From positions 39,052-103,051 of the forward strand of contig JBBIMX010000001.1 in assembly GCA_037444165.1 (NCBI GenBank): a stretch of 64,000 nt of DNA, in the 5' to 3' direction. The position numbers and the translations under genes were made by a program. Shown here piece by piece: positions 8,504 to 17,841 of the stretch (positions are counted from its first letter, which is position 1; every line of letters starts with the position of its first letter). Source of the stretch: CALIBK01 sp037444165. Lineage in GTDB: Bacteria > Desulfobacterota > BSN033 > UBA1163. A model generated the notes under the pieces. That model had not been told where the DNA came from, did no database searches, and saw only the letters and a program-made list of their open reading frames with translations.

Positions 8504-9673
8504 TCAAACTCTCTTGGTAAGTGTAATTTTGCGATTGGGTGGTGGAGTGTTTCGACTCACGCCAATCTTCATCTCCCCATCAATTAATACACCTGCAATC
8601 CCGGGGATATCTCCCGCTTCGATAGCCGAGAGGGCATCTTTTCCCACCGATCCCATGGGAGCATCCATGATCACAAGATCAGCTTCTCTTCCTACCTCTA
8701 TCCTTCCCCGATTGAGTCGATAAACCCTCGCTGTATTCCCCGTAGCCATTGCAACGGCCTCTTCTGCCTTTACCCCGCAAAGGGAGGAAATAAAATTGAT
8801 CACTCTGAGAATTCCTAAAGGGATGACTCCCGTTCCAGAAGGTGCATCGTTTCCAATAATGACCCTTGAATAGGCTTTCACTTCTTTTATGATTTTCATG
8901 CACTCAACGATCATCTTAGGATTTCCACAATGGACGATCTCGATGGCAAAAGAGGTGCCTCGAATGAGTTTCTCTGCCTCTCCAATTGGAATGGCAGTGG
9001 GACCTCCATTGATATGGGAGACAATATCTGGGTCAGCCGCCATTACATCCGCCGCCGGAACCGTGGTGCTTCCTGGAATAGAGGTTCCCCCTGTATGCAT
9101 CATCACAACCATTCCATATTTCTTTGCCCATTTGACCATAGGGGCAGCCTCTCGAGGGGTTTTCACCCCTCCCAATCCAATCTCTCCGACCACTCGCACT
9201 CCTTCCTTTGCCAATTCCTCAAAATCTTTCTCTTGAAGTCCTGGCTCAAGGATCAGACCTCCTCCAACGACTTTGACCCCCGCAGGTCTTGCACTGGCAA
9301 ACGATTTGGCCGCCAGAATGGCCAATGCCTTGGTTCCAGCTACATCCTTGGGTCTTCCCGGGAGGTGAACCTCACCAGCAGAGATCATGGTGGTGACCCC
9401 TCCATGAAGAGAAGATTCAATATAGTCAAGCATCTTCTGCCGGGGGGTAAAATCTCCAAAAACGGGATGGCAATGAGAATCAATAAGCCCTGGAGTCAGG
9501 GTCATACCCTGAATATCCAAGACTTGTTCCACCCCTTTCATATCCATCTCCTTTTCTTCTCCAATGGCTTGAATCAAACCTCCTTCAATCAGAAGGGCAT
9601 TGGCTTTCAAAATAGGATTTGAAATATCTCCAGAGACCAGCGTTCCGATATTCTTAATCAATAGGGCTCCCAT
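8504..9673 (-). CDS. ena: enamidase (1,4,5,6-tetrahydro-6-oxonicotinate hydrolase)
   Basis: Amidohydrolase-superfamily enzyme, 389 residues, predicted to open the reduced ring to ammonia and 2-formylglutarate. Blocks I recognise from the E. barkeri enzyme recur almost unchanged: LHGGVTTMISAG, FPGRPKDAAGTKALAI-like, ARPAGVKV, MHTGGTSIPG, SHINGGPTAI, GNDAPSGTG and LIDGE. Likely metal ligands are H67, H69, H193, H220 and D276, with E164 (VGEIGLG) a candidate bridging carboxylate. I chose ATG 9673: the frame is open further upstream, but that part lies inside the hydroxylase gene, and this start leaves a 1-bp gap to its stop. Confidence 0.93.
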   Translation of the reverse strand: MGALLIKNIGTLVSGDISNPILKANALLIEGGLIQAIGEEKEMDMKGVEQVLDIQGMTLTPGLIDSHCHPVFGDFTPRQKMLDYIESSLHGGVTTMISAGEVHLPGRPKDVAGTKALAILAAKSFASARPAGVKVVGGGLILEPGLQEKDFEELAKEGVRVVGEIGLGGVKTPREAAPMVKWAKKYGMVVMMHTGGTSIPGSTTVPAADVMAADPDIVSHINGGPTAIPIGEAEKLIRGTSFAIEIVHCGNPKMIVECMKIIKEVKAYSRVIIGNDAPSGTGVIPLGILRVINFISSLCGVKAEEAVAMATGNTARVYRLNRGRIEVGREADLVIMDAPMGSVGKDALSAIEAGDIPGIAGVLIDGEMKIGVSRNTPPPNRKITLTKRV

Positions 9674-9674
9674 T

Positions 9675-11918
9675 TTAATCCTCCTTCTTAGCTTTTTGGA
9701 CGGCTTCCAGGACCCTCTCCAGATTTGCTGGGAGATGGTAAATCCTCTCTCCAATGGCATCAGCGATTGCATTCAAAATGGCTGGGGCCGAAGGAATGAG
9801 GGCGGGTTCTCCCACCCCTTTGGCCCCAAAAGGACCACTCGGTTCCTGATCTTCCACCAAAATAGGAATCACTTCGGGAATATCCTTGGAGGTGGGGATA
9901 AGATAATTAACGAAAGAGATAGTCCTTCCAGGGTCATACTCCTCCATTAAAGCAAACCCAACCCCCATCGCCACTCCTCCGATAATCTGGCCGATTACAT
10001 TGTTTGGATGAATCGCTCTTCCCACATCGTGGCATGCGATCACCCGAAGGACCTTTACCTTTCCCGTCTCGATATCGACCTCCACTTCAGCCAGGTGGGT
10101 GGCAAAGGCATAAGTCGCATAAGGGCTCCCCTGTCCTGTTTCTGGATCCAGTCTTGTCGTTTCTGGATCGAAATGACCTTCTCCTCTGATGGTCTTCCCA
10201 GTTCTCCTCGCAACTTCTTGGATGGGTAAACCCAAGCATAGTTTCTGCCGATGCTTCACCAATCCATCCTCCACAAAAAGGTCCTTCTCCTCTTCATTGA
10301 GAAGGGAGCTTGCCTCCTGAAGAACCTTTTTCTTAAGGTTCCCTATCGCATTGAGAATGGCATTGCCTGTAATATAAGTCTGACGACTTGCAGAGGTTGC
10401 GCCTGTATCGGTAGTGAGGAAAGTATCGGCCCTGATGAGTTGAATCTCCTTTAATTCAATCCCTAAAGCTTCGGAGGCAATCTGAAGAAGAACGGTGTCT
10501 GAACCCTGTCCAATATCGGCCACTCCGATATAAAGGATGATTTCTCCTTTTGGAGAAAGTTCTATCTGTGCTGTGGATGGATTTGCCATCCCAGTATTTC
10601 CGATCCCGTACCACATTGAACCAATCCCGATGCCCCTTCGGATAAAGGGTCTTTTTGAATCCAAGGGGGAAGGCAAAATTTTCCTTCGCCACTCTTCGAT
10701 CCTCTCTAATGTCTTTCGAATTCCCACACTTGCCCTGAGGACCTGACCCGTCGCTGTCTCACTCCCAATTTGAAGGGCATTGATTTTTCTTATTTCTAAG
10801 GGATCCATCTTTAAGGCTTGAGCCAAAAGATCCATCTGGGACTCATGGGCAAAAGCGATCTGGGGTACTCCGAATCCTCTCATCGCCCCCGACCATGGGT
10901 TATTGGTGTAAGCCATTCGGCTTCTGACCTTCACATGGGGGACTTGATAGGGACCAGTCGCATGAACTGCTGCCCTGATGGCAACGGTTGTCCCATAGGA
11001 GGCATAAGCCCCCGTATCCCCTAAAATATCCACCTCCACGGCAGTGAGTCTTCCATCCTTTCTTGCTCCACTCCGATAATGAATCTTCAAGGGATGTCGT
11101 TTAGAGATCACCTGAAAGACTTCTTCTCGAGTATATACCATTTTGACAGGTCTTTTTAGGTGAAAAGCGGCCAAGGCTAAAAAACATTGAATTGTGATAT
11201 CGAGCCTTCCTCCAAAGGCACCCCCTGTGGTGGACTGAATGATCCTTACCCTCTCGAAGGGCAAGTTAAGAAAGGAGGCCACCTCCCTCTGATCGTAATG
11301 CACATTCTGGGTGGGACAGATGATCACCAGTCTCTCCTCTTCATCCCAATACGCCACCCCTCCATCGGGTTCTAAATAGGCATGATCAACCCAGGTCGTT
11401 GTATAAGTGTTTTCTATGATGACTTCTGCCTCTTTGAATCCAACCTGGATATCCCCCTTGACGAGATTAAACTCTACAAGCAAATTTCCCTTTTCATGGA
11501 TAGGAGGAGCGAATGGCTGAAGCGCTTCCTCGGGAGTCTTTATGGAAGGAAGTTCCTCATAGGTCACCTTTATTTTCTGAGAGGCCTCTTCCGTAGCTTC
11601 GACTGTTTCTCCCGCAACAAGGGCGATGGGATCCCCCACATACCTTACGCGATCTAAAGCGAGGACAGGCTGGTCCTTCTGGATGATTCCAATCCGATTC
11701 CTTCCAGGGATGTCCTTTGCGGTAAAGATTCTTTCGACCCCTTTAACCTGGAGGGCTTCTTCTAATTCGACTTTTACTATCTTAGCATGGGGTTTATCAC
11801 TTCGAACAACTTTGAGATAAAGGGGATTGGGGATGCAGTAATCCCCTCCATATCGTGAAGCTCCTAATACTTTATCCAGAGCATCTAACTTTAAGACATT
11901 TACTCCAATCTTCTTCAT
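9675..11918 (-). CDS. molybdenum hydroxylase large (molybdopterin) subunit, predicted nicotinate dehydrogenase
   Basis: Xanthine-dehydrogenase-family large subunit, 747 residues, cytosolic; predicted to hydroxylate nicotinate at C6 with water as oxygen source. Family blocks are present: GGAFGGR, AMRGFGVPQ (FRGFG-like), HDVGRAIHP and the C-terminal GAKGVGEPALIPSAPAI with the catalytic Glu. In E. barkeri this subunit is split in two; here it is one chain. Se may be bound at the Mo in that enzyme; nothing in the sequence decides this here. The substrate is inferred from the neighbouring hnr and ena. It overlaps the FAD subunit gene by an ATGA. Confidence 0.88.
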   Translation of the reverse strand: MKKIGVNVLKLDALDKVLGASRYGGDYCIPNPLYLKVVRSDKPHAKIVKVELEEALQVKGVERIFTAKDIPGRNRIGIIQKDQPVLALDRVRYVGDPIALVAGETVEATEEASQKIKVTYEELPSIKTPEEALQPFAPPIHEKGNLLVEFNLVKGDIQVGFKEAEVIIENTYTTTWVDHAYLEPDGGVAYWDEEERLVIICPTQNVHYDQREVASFLNLPFERVRIIQSTTGGAFGGRLDITIQCFLALAAFHLKRPVKMVYTREEVFQVISKRHPLKIHYRSGARKDGRLTAVEVDILGDTGAYASYGTTVAIRAAVHATGPYQVPHVKVRSRMAYTNNPWSGAMRGFGVPQIAFAHESQMDLLAQALKMDPLEIRKINALQIGSETATGQVLRASVGIRKTLERIEEWRRKILPSPLDSKRPFIRRGIGIGSMWYGIGNTGMANPSTAQIELSPKGEIILYIGVADIGQGSDTVLLQIASEALGIELKEIQLIRADTFLTTDTGATSASRQTYITGNAILNAIGNLKKKVLQEASSLLNEEEKDLFVEDGLVKHRQKLCLGLPIQEVARRTGKTIRGEGHFDPETTRLDPETGQGSPYATYAFATHLAEVEVDIETGKVKVLRVIACHDVGRAIHPNNVIGQIIGGVAMGVGFALMEEYDPGRTISFVNYLIPTSKDIPEVIPILVEDQEPSGPFGAKGVGEPALIPSAPAILNAIADAIGERIYHLPANLERVLEAVQKAKKED

Positions 11919-12778
11919 TGGAGATTCTCAAAGGCCTGCTGAATTGCTCTCATTACCAGGGCCTTTACTACAGGTGATTTATAAGAAGTGGAGGGGCGAA
12001 CTCCACTTCGTAAAACCATCTCTGAAGAAGTCTTTTCAGAGGCCACTCTTAACCGTTCAAGATCAAAGGGCTGATCCTCTAAGAAAGATTCTGCTTCCTT
12101 CATTCTTTGAGGAGTAGGAGTGATTGCTCCTACCGAGATTCTAACCTGTTTCATCCTAATTCCCTCTCTTTGAAGCAAGACAGCGATACTCATTCTGGCT
12201 ATAGCCATCCCATCTCGCCTGGCCAATCGGATAAAAGATCCTTTCATATGTGGATGGAGTTTCTTAAACGAGATGGAAACTAAAATCTCATGGGGAAGCA
12301 GGGTGCTCCGATAAGGGCCTTGGATAAGGGACTCAATAGGGACCTCTTTCTCTCCTTCTTTGGATACGACTTTCCCCATCGCCTCCAATACCATCAGAGG
12401 AGGAAGTGTATCTGCCGCAGGGGAGGCATTAACAACATTCCCTCCAATCGTTCCAGTATTTCTGATCTGGGGAGATCCTATCTGGGAGGCTGCCTCTGAG
12501 AGTATTTTCCCATAGGTGTTTATGATAGGGGAGACGGCAATTTCGGAATGGGTGACTGCCCCTCCAATAGAAATGGCCCCATCTTTCTCCTCTATTTTTC
12601 TAAGTTCCGCAATACGGGTAATATCAATAAGAAACTCAGGCCTGAGGAGTCCATTTCGAAGAGCAATGATCAGATCCGTTCCCCCTGCGATCACCTTTGC
12701 CTTCTCTCTGTAATCCCACAAAAGATCGCAGGCCTCTTTGAGGTTTTTCGGAATTTTATACTGAAATGGAGGGATCAT
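11915..12778 (-). CDS. molybdenum hydroxylase FAD subunit
   Basis: 287 residues of the FAD-binding PCMH/CoxM family, the medium subunit passing electrons from the Fe-S subunit to the acceptor. FAD-binding blocks VIAGGTDLIIALRNG and the TIGGNVVNASPAADTLPPL motif are clear. The C-terminal CO-dehydrogenase flavoprotein domain follows, with VGAITPTPQR. It abuts the 2Fe-2S subunit gene directly (stop at 12779) and overlaps the large subunit by four bases, so the three are produced together. Confidence 0.92.
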   Translation of the reverse strand: MIPPFQYKIPKNLKEACDLLWDYREKAKVIAGGTDLIIALRNGLLRPEFLIDITRIAELRKIEEKDGAISIGGAVTHSEIAVSPIINTYGKILSEAASQIGSPQIRNTGTIGGNVVNASPAADTLPPLMVLEAMGKVVSKEGEKEVPIESLIQGPYRSTLLPHEILVSISFKKLHPHMKGSFIRLARRDGMAIARMSIAVLLQREGIRMKQVRISVGAITPTPQRMKEAESFLEDQPFDLERLRVASEKTSSEMVLRSGVRPSTSYKSPVVKALVMRAIQQAFENLQ

Positions 12779-13228
12779 CTATTTTCCAACCGCTTCAATT
12801 GCTTCCATGATCTGCTGGTATCCTGTACAACGACAAAGATTCCCTGAAATAGCCTCTTTTATCTCTTCTCGAGTTGGCTTCGGGTTTTTCTCCAATAAGG
12901 CTTTCGCAGACATTAACATTCCCGGGGTACAGAATCCACACTGAACAGCCCCATGCTCAATAAAAGACCTCTGTAAAGGATGAAGAGATTCCCTGCTTCC
13001 GAGTCCTTCCACTGTCTCAACCCGCCTTCCTTCAACTTTGGGGACTAAAATGAGACAGGAGTTAACGGCCAATCCATCCAGCAAGACCGTGCAGGCACCG
13101 CATTCGCCAATCCCACAGCCCTCTTTGGTGCCTGTCAATCCGAGTTTTTCTCTAAGGAGGCGAAGAAGGGTCCAGTGAGGAGGAACCTCTACCTCGATCT
13201 CTTTTCCATTAAGAACGAATCGAATCAT
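12779..13228 (-). CDS. molybdenum hydroxylase [2Fe-2S] subunit
   Basis: 149 residues with the two expected clusters. The plant-type ferredoxin site is CGIGECGACTVLLDG plus a later NSC. The helical-bundle site is CGFCTPGM with CRCTGY near the C-terminus. It transfers electrons from the molybdenum centre to the FAD subunit. Gene order 2Fe-2S, FAD, Mo is a standard arrangement for this enzyme family. The stop of the upstream aldehyde dehydrogenase touches this start. Confidence 0.94.
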   Translation of the reverse strand: MIRFVLNGKEIEVEVPPHWTLLRLLREKLGLTGTKEGCGIGECGACTVLLDGLAVNSCLILVPKVEGRRVETVEGLGSRESLHPLQRSFIEHGAVQCGFCTPGMLMSAKALLEKNPKPTREEIKEAISGNLCRCTGYQQIMEAIEAVGK

Positions 13229-14713
13229 CTAAACCCACCTTGCCACAACGGTCTTTTCATCCATAAACATTCTCATGGAGGCCATTCGAGATTTGGCTGT
13301 TCCCACAAAAGATTCTCTTCTTGACCCGAGGGGAAAGAAAGCATAGGGTTGGGCCACCCCCACATTTACCCCTACGTTCCCCACATTGACCTCTCGAATG
13401 AATTTTCTTGCATTCCTTCCGTCCCTGGTCATGATACAGGCTGTATGACCCAGGTTCGTTTTCGAGTTAATCCACTCGATGGCCTGATCAAGGCTCTCGC
13501 CTCGAATCAAAGCAGCAACAGGACCAAAGGCCTCCTCCTTGGCCATAGACATGTCAACATTGACATCTTCAAGAATGGTTGGGCCCAGAAAATAACCTTT
13601 CGGATAATCCTTTACTATTACACCTCTTCCATCAAGAACCATCTTTGCTCCTTCCGATAGCGATGTCTCGATCCAATTGAGCACTTTCTCCTTTCCCGCC
13701 TGAGTCGTCATCGGCCCCAATTCTGTTTCCGTATCCAGTCCGTATCCCAATTTCATCCTTGAAGCCGCCTCTTTGAAACGTCTTTTCACTTCATCATAAA
13801 TGGGGCCAATGATGACAACATTGTCGACCCCCAGGCATCGTTGCCCTGACATCCCAAAGCATCCCCTGAGGAGCCATTGAATCCCTTGATCAAGATCGGC
13901 ATCAGGCATGATCACCACATGGTTCTTCCCATTCCCATTGATAGAAGAAGTCTTCTTGAGTTTTCCGCAAATATCAAAAAGTTCATGTCCAGCTCGATTC
14001 GAACCAATAAAGCCGACTCCCTTGACCTCGGGTTGAGAAAGGATCTCCTTATTAATCGTCCTTCCTCCATGAATGAGATTTAGAACTCCTGGAGGAAATC
14101 CTGCTTCCTGGGCCACTTTAGTAATCGCTTCGGAGGCAACCGGGCATTGCCTGCTCGGACTGATGACCATGGTGCAACCCGCAGCTAACCCGTAAGGAAC
14201 AAAAGAGGACCAGGCATGCATGGGAATATTACCAGGTGTAATGATTAGGAACACGCCCAAGGGTTCCCAAATGAGATATTGATCGATTCCATCTGCCACC
14301 TGATCCATATGTTCATTCCTCTTGGCCAACCCATAAAGAGCAGAACAGGCGGATTCAATATTTTCAATCACCCTTCGGACAGATCCTCTGGCCTCATCAA
14401 TCGTTCTTCCATGATCCTGAACAAGAATTCGGGAGAGCTCCTCAAAATGTTCTTCAAACTTTGCCCTCATATCAAATAGGAGGCGGGCTCGATCCCTAAG
14501 GGGAACCTCCCTCCATTCCTTGAAGGCCTTGTGGGCCGCTTCTACAGCCATTCTTGCCTCTTCCTTCGTCGCCTCTGGAAATTCTGAAATGACTTCATCA
14601 GTAGCAGGATTGGTATTGGTGTGGATGAGGGTTGATTTCGATTCTATCCATTCTCCGTTGATTAAAAATCTTTGCTTGCCATAATGTTTTTTTACTTCGG
14701 ACAGTAGGGCCAT
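13229..14713 (-). CDS. MmsA-type CoA-acylating aldehyde dehydrogenase, predicted 2-formylglutarate to glutaryl-CoA
   Basis: 494-residue aldehyde dehydrogenase of the methylmalonate-semialdehyde dehydrogenase type. The catalytic C293 sits in GQRC, and R292 plus R114 (SVRRVIENIE) align with the two arginines that bind the substrate carboxylate in B. subtilis MmsA (my alignment, from memory). NGKNHVVIMPDAD is also MmsA-like. 2-Formylglutarate is a 2-substituted malonate semialdehyde, so oxidative decarboxylation with CoA would give glutaryl-CoA, CO2 and NADH. This replaces the reductive hydroxymethylglutarate branch of E. barkeri. The reaction is inference from family and context. Confidence 0.85.
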   Translation of the reverse strand: MALLSEVKKHYGKQRFLINGEWIESKSTLIHTNTNPATDEVISEFPEATKEEARMAVEAAHKAFKEWREVPLRDRARLLFDMRAKFEEHFEELSRILVQDHGRTIDEARGSVRRVIENIESACSALYGLAKRNEHMDQVADGIDQYLIWEPLGVFLIITPGNIPMHAWSSFVPYGLAAGCTMVISPSRQCPVASEAITKVAQEAGFPPGVLNLIHGGRTINKEILSQPEVKGVGFIGSNRAGHELFDICGKLKKTSSINGNGKNHVVIMPDADLDQGIQWLLRGCFGMSGQRCLGVDNVVIIGPIYDEVKRRFKEAASRMKLGYGLDTETELGPMTTQAGKEKVLNWIETSLSEGAKMVLDGRGVIVKDYPKGYFLGPTILEDVNVDMSMAKEEAFGPVAALIRGESLDQAIEWINSKTNLGHTACIMTRDGRNARKFIREVNVGNVGVNVGVAQPYAFFPLGSRRESFVGTAKSRMASMRMFMDEKTVVARWV

Positions 14714-14733
14714 CTCTCCTCCTTCTCTTTGAT

Positions 14734-16041
14734 TTACCTTCCCATCATGCTGGGTAAAAAAAGGGCTATTTTAGGAAAAATCGTGATCAGGACTACTACC
14801 ACAATCATCGAAAAAAGGAAAGGCATCGCTCCCCGGAAGATCGTCTCCATGGGAACATCCTTCACGACTCCAGCAAGGGTGTATACATTTAATCCCACAG
14901 GAGGGGTAATCAATCCTGCCTCCATCATGATCACACAGATCACTCCGAACCAAATGGGATCAAAGCCAAGCGTCTTAATCACCGGGAAAATGACAGGCAT
15001 GGTCAGAACCATCATGGAAATAGCATCTAAAAAGCAACCCATAAATAGATAAATCAGCACGATGATGGAAAGGATGAAATATCGAGAAACCTCAAGACTC
15101 GCCATCCAGTTTGAGACAGCCATCGGAATGGTTGAGAGGGCAAGAAAGTAACTAAAAACATTGGCTCCGGCTACCAAAAAGAGGACAAGGACAGAAATTC
15201 GAGTGGCCTCCAATAAAGAGGTCGTAAGAGTTTTTAGAGTCAATTTTCCCTTTAAAAGAATGATTATAAAAAGGGCGGTTGCCCCGATTGCTCCTGCTTC
15301 CGTAGGATTGATAAAGCCAAGATATATCCCTCCCATGACAATGAGAAATACCAGAAGGGTCTCCCATATTCCGGAAAGGGCAAGAATCTTTTCCTTCAAA
15401 CTGATCTCCCCAGAAGTGGCGGGGGCTAAATGAGGGTTAAGTTTGACTTGGATTACAATGATGAGAATAAAAGCCAAAGAAAGAAGGGCTCCTGGAAAGA
15501 TACCCGAGATTAAGAGTTTTCCGATAGACTGTTCGGTCAGCATCCCATAGACCACAAACCCTAAAGAGGGGGGAATGAGAAAGCTAAGGGTTCCTCCTGC
15601 AGCGACCACTCCGACTGCCAATTTGGGATCGTAGCGAAATCGTCTCATCTCCGGAATGGCGATTGTTCCCATGGCTGCAGAGGCGGCTACAGAAGAACCA
15701 CTGAGGGCTGCAAAGAAGGCACAGGCAGCAATGGTTGCAATCCCTAATCCGCCAGGCCATTTTCGAAACCACTTATCGAAGGATTCATAGAGTTCACGGG
15801 TAATCCCTGCACCCCCTGCAAATCCGCCCATCAGGATGAAGAGAGGGATGATGGTATAAGGATAATGGGAGGCGGTTTCATAAAGGGTCTTGGCCACAAC
15901 GGGCAGGGCAGCATGGATGGAGGTTAAATAACTGATGCCTAAAAACCCCACAAACATCATGACAAAGGCAATGGGCATTCCAAGAAAGAGCAAGAAGACC
16001 AACACCCCACTGCCAATGATTCCAATCGTAATTGGACTCAC
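14734..16041 (-). CDS. dctM: TRAP transporter large permease (DctM)
   Basis: 435 residues, about 12 membrane helices, DctM family. The signature near the N-terminus (GMPIAFVMMFVGFLGI) and the repeated GSSVAASAAMGTIAIPEM block and LTEQSIGKLLISGIFPG follow the family pattern. Works with DctQ and DctP to import a carboxylate driven by the sodium gradient. Lying in front of the aldehyde dehydrogenase and hydroxylase genes, it probably imports nicotinate or a related pyridine carboxylate. Confidence 0.93.
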   Translation of the reverse strand: MSPITIGIIGSGVLVFLLFLGMPIAFVMMFVGFLGISYLTSIHAALPVVAKTLYETASHYPYTIIPLFILMGGFAGGAGITRELYESFDKWFRKWPGGLGIATIAACAFFAALSGSSVAASAAMGTIAIPEMRRFRYDPKLAVGVVAAGGTLSFLIPPSLGFVVYGMLTEQSIGKLLISGIFPGALLSLAFILIIVIQVKLNPHLAPATSGEISLKEKILALSGIWETLLVFLIVMGGIYLGFINPTEAGAIGATALFIIILLKGKLTLKTLTTSLLEATRISVLVLFLVAGANVFSYFLALSTIPMAVSNWMASLEVSRYFILSIIVLIYLFMGCFLDAISMMVLTMPVIFPVIKTLGFDPIWFGVICVIMMEAGLITPPVGLNVYTLAGVVKDVPMETIFRGAMPFLFSMIVVVVLITIFPKIALFLPSMMGR

Positions 16042-16514
16042 TTTTCGTCCCTTTTCAGCTTTTTTATAAAATCGATTAGATCCATCATCAGTTCGAGCCA
16101 GAGCAGAAAGCCCCCAATGGCTACAAGGAGTCGAAAAGGAGATTGAGGAATTCTCAACATGTCTGAGACCGTTCGTTCTCTAATTCCCTCAACCCATCCC
16201 TGCCAGACGAGAATGGTGATAATAAAGAGACTGAGGAGCGTGGTCATAATCCTGCAAAGGGTTCGAACTCGGGGAGATAACCGATTAATAATAAAATCCA
16301 CTCCTACATGCCCTTTCACCTGTTGGGTATAAGCAGCCCCTAAAAGAATAAACACCGCTAACATATATTCGGATAATTCGAAGGTCCCAGGGATGGTTTT
16401 GGAAAGAAATTTTCTCCCCAAAACATCCCCTGTAGTTAACAACATCAATGGAAGGAGAAGAAACATCCCGGCCATACACACACATAAATTGAATCGCTGG
16501 ATCAGTTTCCTCAT
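16038..16514 (-). CDS. dctQ: TRAP transporter small permease (DctQ)
   Basis: 158 residues with four hydrophobic segments and the DctQ pattern MLLTTGDVLGRKFLSKTIPGTFELSEYML. The start is ATG 16514; the frame continues to a TTG at 16526 with no ribosome site. The stop overlaps the DctM start by four bases. Forms the TRAP membrane complex with DctM. Confidence 0.92.
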   Translation of the reverse strand: MRKLIQRFNLCVCMAGMFLLLPLMLLTTGDVLGRKFLSKTIPGTFELSEYMLAVFILLGAAYTQQVKGHVGVDFIINRLSPRVRTLCRIMTTLLSLFIITILVWQGWVEGIRERTVSDMLRIPQSPFRLLVAIGGFLLWLELMMDLIDFIKKLKRDEK

Positions 16515-16570
16515 CTTTACAGTCAATTCACTTTAGGGTGAGTAAAATTTCACAATTAAACCCAAATTGA

Positions 16571-16592
16571 AGGGGCGATTCATGTCGCCCCT
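16571..16592 (-). terminator. attenuator-like hairpin between dctP and dctQ
   Basis: AGGGGCGA at 16571-16578 pairs with TCGCCCCT at 16585-16592 around a 6-nt loop: 8 perfect pairs, GC-rich. It lies downstream of dctP in the transcribed direction. No clean U-run follows, so it is more likely a partial terminator or 3'-end stabiliser giving more binding protein than permease. Confidence 0.6.
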
Positions 16593-16608
16593 CCTTTGGT
16601 GATAAATT

Positions 16609-17679
16609 CTATTTCGCCCATTCCTTTGGAAAAGCAACCACCTTCACACCCCTCTTCTCGCATTCTTGGTTGAACATCTTGACGGTCTCTTTTGCAGGAA
16701 GCCCTTTACTTTCCAAACCGGCTACCCATTTCCTTGTCTCCTCTCTGAACCCTTCATACCATCTTTCTGCTTCCTCTGCTGGAAGGGTGTAAAGATTGAC
16801 CCCTTTATCCGCAATTTCTTTCATCATTACCTTATAGACCTCTCGAGTCAGTCCTCCTGTTGTTCTAAAAGGATTACGTCCTAACGATTCTATAATTGCC
16901 TTATGTTCCTCAGGCAACTTTTTCCAGCTCTCCATATTCATCACTACGCCCTCGGTCACACATCCAAATGTAGCAATCACCCCATGTTTCACGACCTCCT
17001 GGAGCTTAAAACTCAGAAGGATAGGAGGACATGTTACAAGGCCATCTATGGTCCCTGTCTCCATAGCCAGATAGACATCTCCCAGAGGCATGAAAATAGG
17101 CTCTGCACCTAATGATTTGATATAATTGGTTTGATGTCCTCCTGGAGTTCTTATCTTCAGTCCTTTAGTATCTGCTAATGAACGGATGGGTTTTTTTGTC
17201 CACAAAAAGGATTGGATGCAACCGTTCAATTCGATCATTTTCACATCTTTGAATTCTCTATGGAGCATTCTTTCGTACATCGCGTTACCGATATCCACAG
17301 CGAGGTCTTTTCCGTCCACCCAGGCGGCCAATGAGAGAACATCCGAAAGAGGAAAACGTCCCGGCGTCCAGGTGGCGGTGAAGTATCCCATGTCTGAAAG
17401 TCCTTTGGCTACAATATCAAAGTGTTCAGGCCCTTTTCCTAAGGCTGCACCTGCATACATCGTGTATGAAATTTTTCCACCACTTTTCTTCTTCATCTCC
17501 TCAAGCATGGGCTCCCAAACCGTCTTTACCTCTCGACCCGCAGGTGCATGCCAGGTGCTAAAACGGATATGGGTGGTCTGGGCAAAGGAGAGTTCATAAA
17601 TACCACCCCCCAATCCTAAAGCCATACCTCCAATAATCGATCCCTTTAAAAAATTCCTTCTCGTTAGTCCCTCACACAT
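16609..17679 (-). CDS. dctP: TRAP transporter solute-binding protein (DctP), Tat signal
   Basis: 356-residue periplasmic binding protein of the DctP family. The N-terminus LTRRNFLKGSIIGGMALGLG is a twin-arginine signal peptide, unusual but known for TRAP binding proteins. The conserved arginine-containing LKIRTPGG block (about residue 175), which holds the ligand carboxylate, is followed by METGTIDGLV. The first gene of the catabolic operon, with SD AAGGAGG before ATG 17679. Predicted ligand: nicotinate or a related acid, by context. Confidence 0.92.
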   Translation of the reverse strand: MCEGLTRRNFLKGSIIGGMALGLGGGIYELSFAQTTHIRFSTWHAPAGREVKTVWEPMLEEMKKKSGGKISYTMYAGAALGKGPEHFDIVAKGLSDMGYFTATWTPGRFPLSDVLSLAAWVDGKDLAVDIGNAMYERMLHREFKDVKMIELNGCIQSFLWTKKPIRSLADTKGLKIRTPGGHQTNYIKSLGAEPIFMPLGDVYLAMETGTIDGLVTCPPILLSFKLQEVVKHGVIATFGCVTEGVVMNMESWKKLPEEHKAIIESLGRNPFRTTGGLTREVYKVMMKEIADKGVNLYTLPAEEAERWYEGFREETRKWVAGLESKGLPAKETVKMFNQECEKRGVKVVAFPKEWAK

Positions 17680-17753
17680 TTTTTATTCCTCCTTTCTTTT
17701 TCTCTCGATGGGTGAGAGAATAGAATGTTGAATAAGAATAGACCATCTTTTTT

Positions 17754-17782
17754 AAAATATTCGATTTTCAAAAAATTTTCAA
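17754..17782 (-). promoter_or_regulatory. candidate sigma-70 promoter for the nicotinate operon
   Basis: On the minus strand TTGAAA (17777-17782) and TATTTT (17754-17759) are separated by 17 bp, about 80 bp upstream of dctP. The region is strongly AT-rich, so chance matches are possible. Confidence 0.45.
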
Positions 17783-17841
17783 CAAAATTTTGCCCTAAAT
17801 GGGTAATCCCTCACTGAAGGTTAAGATTTTGCCTTTTTATA

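Noticed and set aside
9600..9950. Plus-strand frames opposite the enamidase and hydroxylase genes
   Set aside because: These are antisense shadows with unnatural composition; many similar frames lie opposite every long minus-strand gene.
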